Below the pieces are notes generated by a model that made no database searches, was not told the origin of the DNA, and worked only from the letters and a program-made list of their open reading frames with translations. The position numbers were made by a program, and so were the translations under genes. From Morella rubra (taxonomy: Eukaryota > Streptophyta > Magnoliopsida > Fagales > Myricaceae), in the NCBI GenBank assembly GCA_003952965.2, contig CM025850.1, forward strand, positions 18,476,376 to 18,540,375: a DNA stretch of 64,000 nt. The letters are read 5' to 3'. Of this stretch, positions 60,999 to 64,000 are shown one piece after another (within the stretch, counting starts at the first letter, position 1; each line of letters begins with the position of its first letter).

Positions 60999-61707
60999 GT
61001 ATTTTCATACCTCTTTCGCAATCTGCGCCCTTCTTTTTACATTTTCCTTTCTTCTTAACGGTCTTCCCCCACTTCCAATGATAGATTCTTGCTAATTGTA
61101 ATCGCCAGGTTGTGGGGCGATTTTTGGTTATGAACTAATCGTGGATCTCGGTGGTTTACAATTGTAAGCGATTCCTTTTATGTGTCCAGTGCGTTCAACC
61201 TTTTTGCTCGCTTTTTATTAAGGCTGTTAGGTAGCACAATAATAGTACCATCCAATGCCAAATTCATTAGGTACGCGGTGGAAGGTAATTCATAATGGGT
61301 AATTCACTTATATAACCTTATTAAGTGAAATTTGAAAGGTTTGTAGAAACATCAGCAAATTCACCGTCTATTACAACTCATAAGTTGAACCTGGCCAAAC
61401 TCAGGCTCAGCTACGATTTGCAGTAGGCCCAAATGACAAGCTCGGATGTACGCAGTACCCAAAGCCCAGAAAAGTGTTGGGCTTAGATCAAGCACTCGTG
61501 AAAACCTGGTCATTACAGACATGGTCAGAACATTGACGAAGTGAGCGGAGCTGTACCTTGCGCTCTTAACACTGTGCCTTTGCTGTTGGTTTCTGTGTTA
61601 GGGTTTTAACGTAATCGAATATGTTCGAGTGTTAAAATTTTGAAAACGTTAAAATTTTAGAGTATTGAATTTAGTGAAAAAGTGAAGAGAGAGATGATTT
61701 TTTATAT

Positions 61708-62103
61708 GGAAAAATACATTTTTCACCTACAAACTATCGGGGTAGTGACACATTGCACCCCAAACTACCATTTTAAGACATTGCACCCTCAAACTACTAA
61801 TGTTAGACATTTTGCACCCTAAACTACCACTTTGACACATTACACCCTCCAACTATTAATATTAAACACTTTGCACCCTCCATTTGACAATAATACCTTG
61901 AGAAATTAATGAATTGATAACAATATCTTCAATATATGCAAAATGGGTCAAGGGCATTATCGTCATTTTAGTCTGAAAAATTTGATAAAGGGTGTAAAAT
62001 GTTAAAAATTAATAGTTAGAGGGTGCAATTATGTCAAAATTAATAATTTAGAATATAAAGTGTAAAATTTATGGTAGTTTGTGGGTGAAAAGTGTATTTT
62101 CCC
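61708..62103. mobile_element. Mutator-type MITE
   Basis: 396 bp with terminal inverted repeats GGAAAAATACATTTTTCACC and, reversed, GGGAAAATACACTTTTCACC (17 of 20 equal), flanked by a perfect 9-bp duplication TTTTTATAT (61,699-61,707 and 62,104-62,112). A 9-bp duplication is the Mutator signature. The inner left part repeats GCACCCTCAAACTA-like units, and the right part holds their complements, so most of the element is an imperfect hairpin. Confidence 0.88.
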
Positions 62104-63226
62104 TTTTTATATTTATTATTGTGAAAATTAATGATTTGATTGGGAGAGAGAAATTATATTGTAATTTTTTATTGTGTTAAAATTTTAGTAAATGTAAAAT
62201 TTTACGCATCAAACGCACATAAGAAACGAGGGGAAGAAAATCTCGCACGCACCAGTGGTTGTTCTCAGTAAGTGCGTTCTCTGTTTCTTTCTCTAGTTTC
62301 TTTTTCTCTTTTTTGAACTTAATGGGAACGGAATCCACTTATTTGATTTTTGATTGAATGAAATGGAATTGAGCGAGGATTCTATGACGGCTTGAAGCTT
62401 GGATTTTATGTTTTCAGATTCTGTGTATCATAGTGTTTGACAAATAAAAATTTTAACCCTTAAAATTTTATTATCATTATAATTTTTTTCTCTCTTCATT
62501 TTTTTACAAACTTTTTTCACTCATTTTTTTTTTTTTCACTCATTTTTTACTTTTTCACTAACTTTTTCATTCTCTCTTCACCTTTTTACCGACTTCTAAA
62601 ATTTTACTAAAATTTTATTCCAAAACATTATTTTAAAAGTTAGAAGCTTCACTGCTAAAATAAAAAATAAATAAAAAATCCGGTTCTACTAATACTGCCC
62701 AGTGGGTGCCGAGGACACCGGAAACCGGTAAAAACACCGGGTTTTCAGAAGGCCTCCTGAGAGTTTTGACAAGAAAATAAAAATTTCTTGTTGGTTGTGA
62801 CGGTGAAGAAGAAATTGGTGAAATTTTTATAACTTAGATTATGTTGGGATTAATGATAAAGTTATTAGAATTTGTAAAAAAATATTAAAGTCCGTGAAAA
62901 AGTATCTGTATTTTTTTTTTTTAAATTATTGACATTCAAATATAGGCTCAGAGACTTTAGAAACTTGTTGGGGTCAACGGGAAAGTCAAGAAGGTGGATA
63001 GGACTCGACCTAAATGGTGCTGTTTGGATCATTGGGTTCGGCATTAAATTGGGCCTTGGAAATGGGCCAATTCGATCTAAAAACTGAAATCAAACGTCTC
63101 CTTTGTAGCTGATTTCATAAACGATATGTCGTTTCAGGAAGGCTCTTAAAAACCCCAGTAGAACCTGAGAATCTGAGATTGTTTGTGCTCCGTGTCTGAG
63201 CAGACTCCCATAGACGCAGGTGGAAG
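62104..63226. other. AT-rich DNA and upstream region of a new gene
   Basis: Contains TTTTCACTCATTTTT low-complexity DNA (62,500-62,580) and AAAATTTTA-rich stretches that may be old MITEs (62,150-62,210 and 62,430-62,650). The last 150 bp are the presumed promoter and leader of the gene starting at 63,227. Confidence 0.5.
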
Positions 63227-63338
63227 ATGACGGCCTGGAGGCAAATACTCTTCAGAACGAGGGCGATTCCGATCTCACCACAACCGCATCCAACGCCTGG
63301 ATTCCCTAGATTCTTCTCCCAACCATCCCTATATGTAG
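63227..63338 (+). CDS. First exon of a gene, probable mitochondrial presequence
   Basis: The ATG is followed by 37 codons to a GTAAGG donor at 63,339. The peptide MTAWRQILFRTRAIPISPQP, and its continuation ending FPRFFSQPSLYV, is Arg-rich, has no acidic residue and ends in an R-F-F-S-type motif, as in plant mitochondrial targeting peptides. The GC content rises above the flanking DNA. The rest of the gene is outside the window, so the mature protein is unknown. It could instead target plastids. Confidence 0.5.
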
Positions 63339-64000
63339 GTAAGGTTTTCCTCGGGTTTTAGTACTTAAGCATCGGTCATCACCCCAATTCCTCTCTGTTT
63401 GACTGAGACAATATAAAGGACAGTAAAAGGAAAAGAAAATTTGTGCTGTTTGGGCTGAAATGCTGTCCAAAACTATATTTGATTTGGTCGCTGAGAAAGC
63501 TGAAGGGAAGATTGGAAAGGGAAAATAAATTCTGGTTTTTTGGCTTTACCTTGTTCAGATGAGAATATAATGCAGCTTAGCCAAATGGCTGTCTAAGGCT
63601 AGGTTGGATATGTTGATTTATTTTGTATTTTCTTGTTTCGTTTGGTTGCTAGGAAAATTTAAGAGAGCTTTCGGAAAGGGATGATAAATTCTGCATATAG
63701 TTATTTATAGCGTTGGGCTCTGCCTGAAAATAAACTTGGCTCTGCTATGCTACATATCTGCACAAGCATTTTGGTTTTATTTTTCCTGGTGCAAGTATTT
63801 TCTAGTTCTCTTTGGTTGCTGAAGAAATTCAGGAAAGAAGAAAATGATGGTCGTCAAATTAAATCTGATTCTGTTTCTTAGCAACCCAACCAAGCATTGA
63901 CCTTTGATTGGGTGCTGAAAAATTTGAGAGAATGAGAAAAGAAATATTTAGGTTTTTAGTAAGTCGGATGCAATAATTAACTTTGAGGCTCCGGTTGTTG
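63339..64000 (+). other. Presumed intron 1 of the gene at 63,227
   Basis: T-rich DNA after a good 5' splice site, without an open frame or clear acceptor before the window ends. Repeated TTTGGTTGCT-like words occur at about 63,480, 63,640 and 63,815. Confidence 0.4.

Overview
The window is eukaryotic, from a flowering plant and most likely a eudicot. The intact genes have GT-AG introns and plant-type products (a land-plant glycerol-3-phosphate acyltransferase, a ten-exon importin alpha, a plant sulfurtransferase-like gene start). The rest is AT-rich DNA with plant transposons (CACTA, Ty1/copia, Tourist, hAT and Mutator MITEs). I cannot name the species.

The dominant structure is a giant inverted repeat. 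About 28.5 kb (1,471-30,000) is repeated in reverse complement at 30,099-58,644 around a 98-bp single-copy spacer (30,001-30,098). Reading outward from the centre, each arm holds: the first two exons of a rhodanese-family gene (STR8-like), cut at the centre inside intron 2; a complete importin-alpha gene; a Tourist-like MITE; a 3.2-kb LTR-like repeat with internal tandem arrays; a small membrane-protein gene; a 6.9-kb CACTA transposon; a complete two-exon GPAT gene; and a copia pol remnant. Importin alpha and STR8-like genes point to the centre in both arms. The small gene, GPAT and copia remnant point outward. The exons I compared are the same in both arms, but the repeats carry indels and substitutions, so the arms are not a literal copy of one read. 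The structure is either a recent real palindromic duplication or a fold-back join of two haplotypes in the assembly. Sequence alone cannot decide.

The CACTA element (5,232-12,153; mirror 48,021-54,891) has CACTA termini, a 3-bp target duplication and two genes (a plant-transposon-domain protein and a Transposase_24/Ptta-like protein). I see no TNPD-type transposase. It is packed with copies of the self-complementary motif CGATCGATCG, both near the ends and around its genes.

Outside the palindrome, 1-1,470 is unrecognised sequence. The right flank (58,815-64,000) holds AT-rich DNA, an hAT MITE with an 8-bp target duplication, a Mutator-type MITE with a 9-bp target duplication, and the first exon of a gene whose N-terminus looks mitochondrial.

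The most interesting possibility is functional. Transcription from either STR8-like promoter into the centre would give a hairpin RNA with a 98-nt loop and a very long stem. That is the known architecture of plant inverted-repeat silencing loci. This is inference and depends on the join being real.
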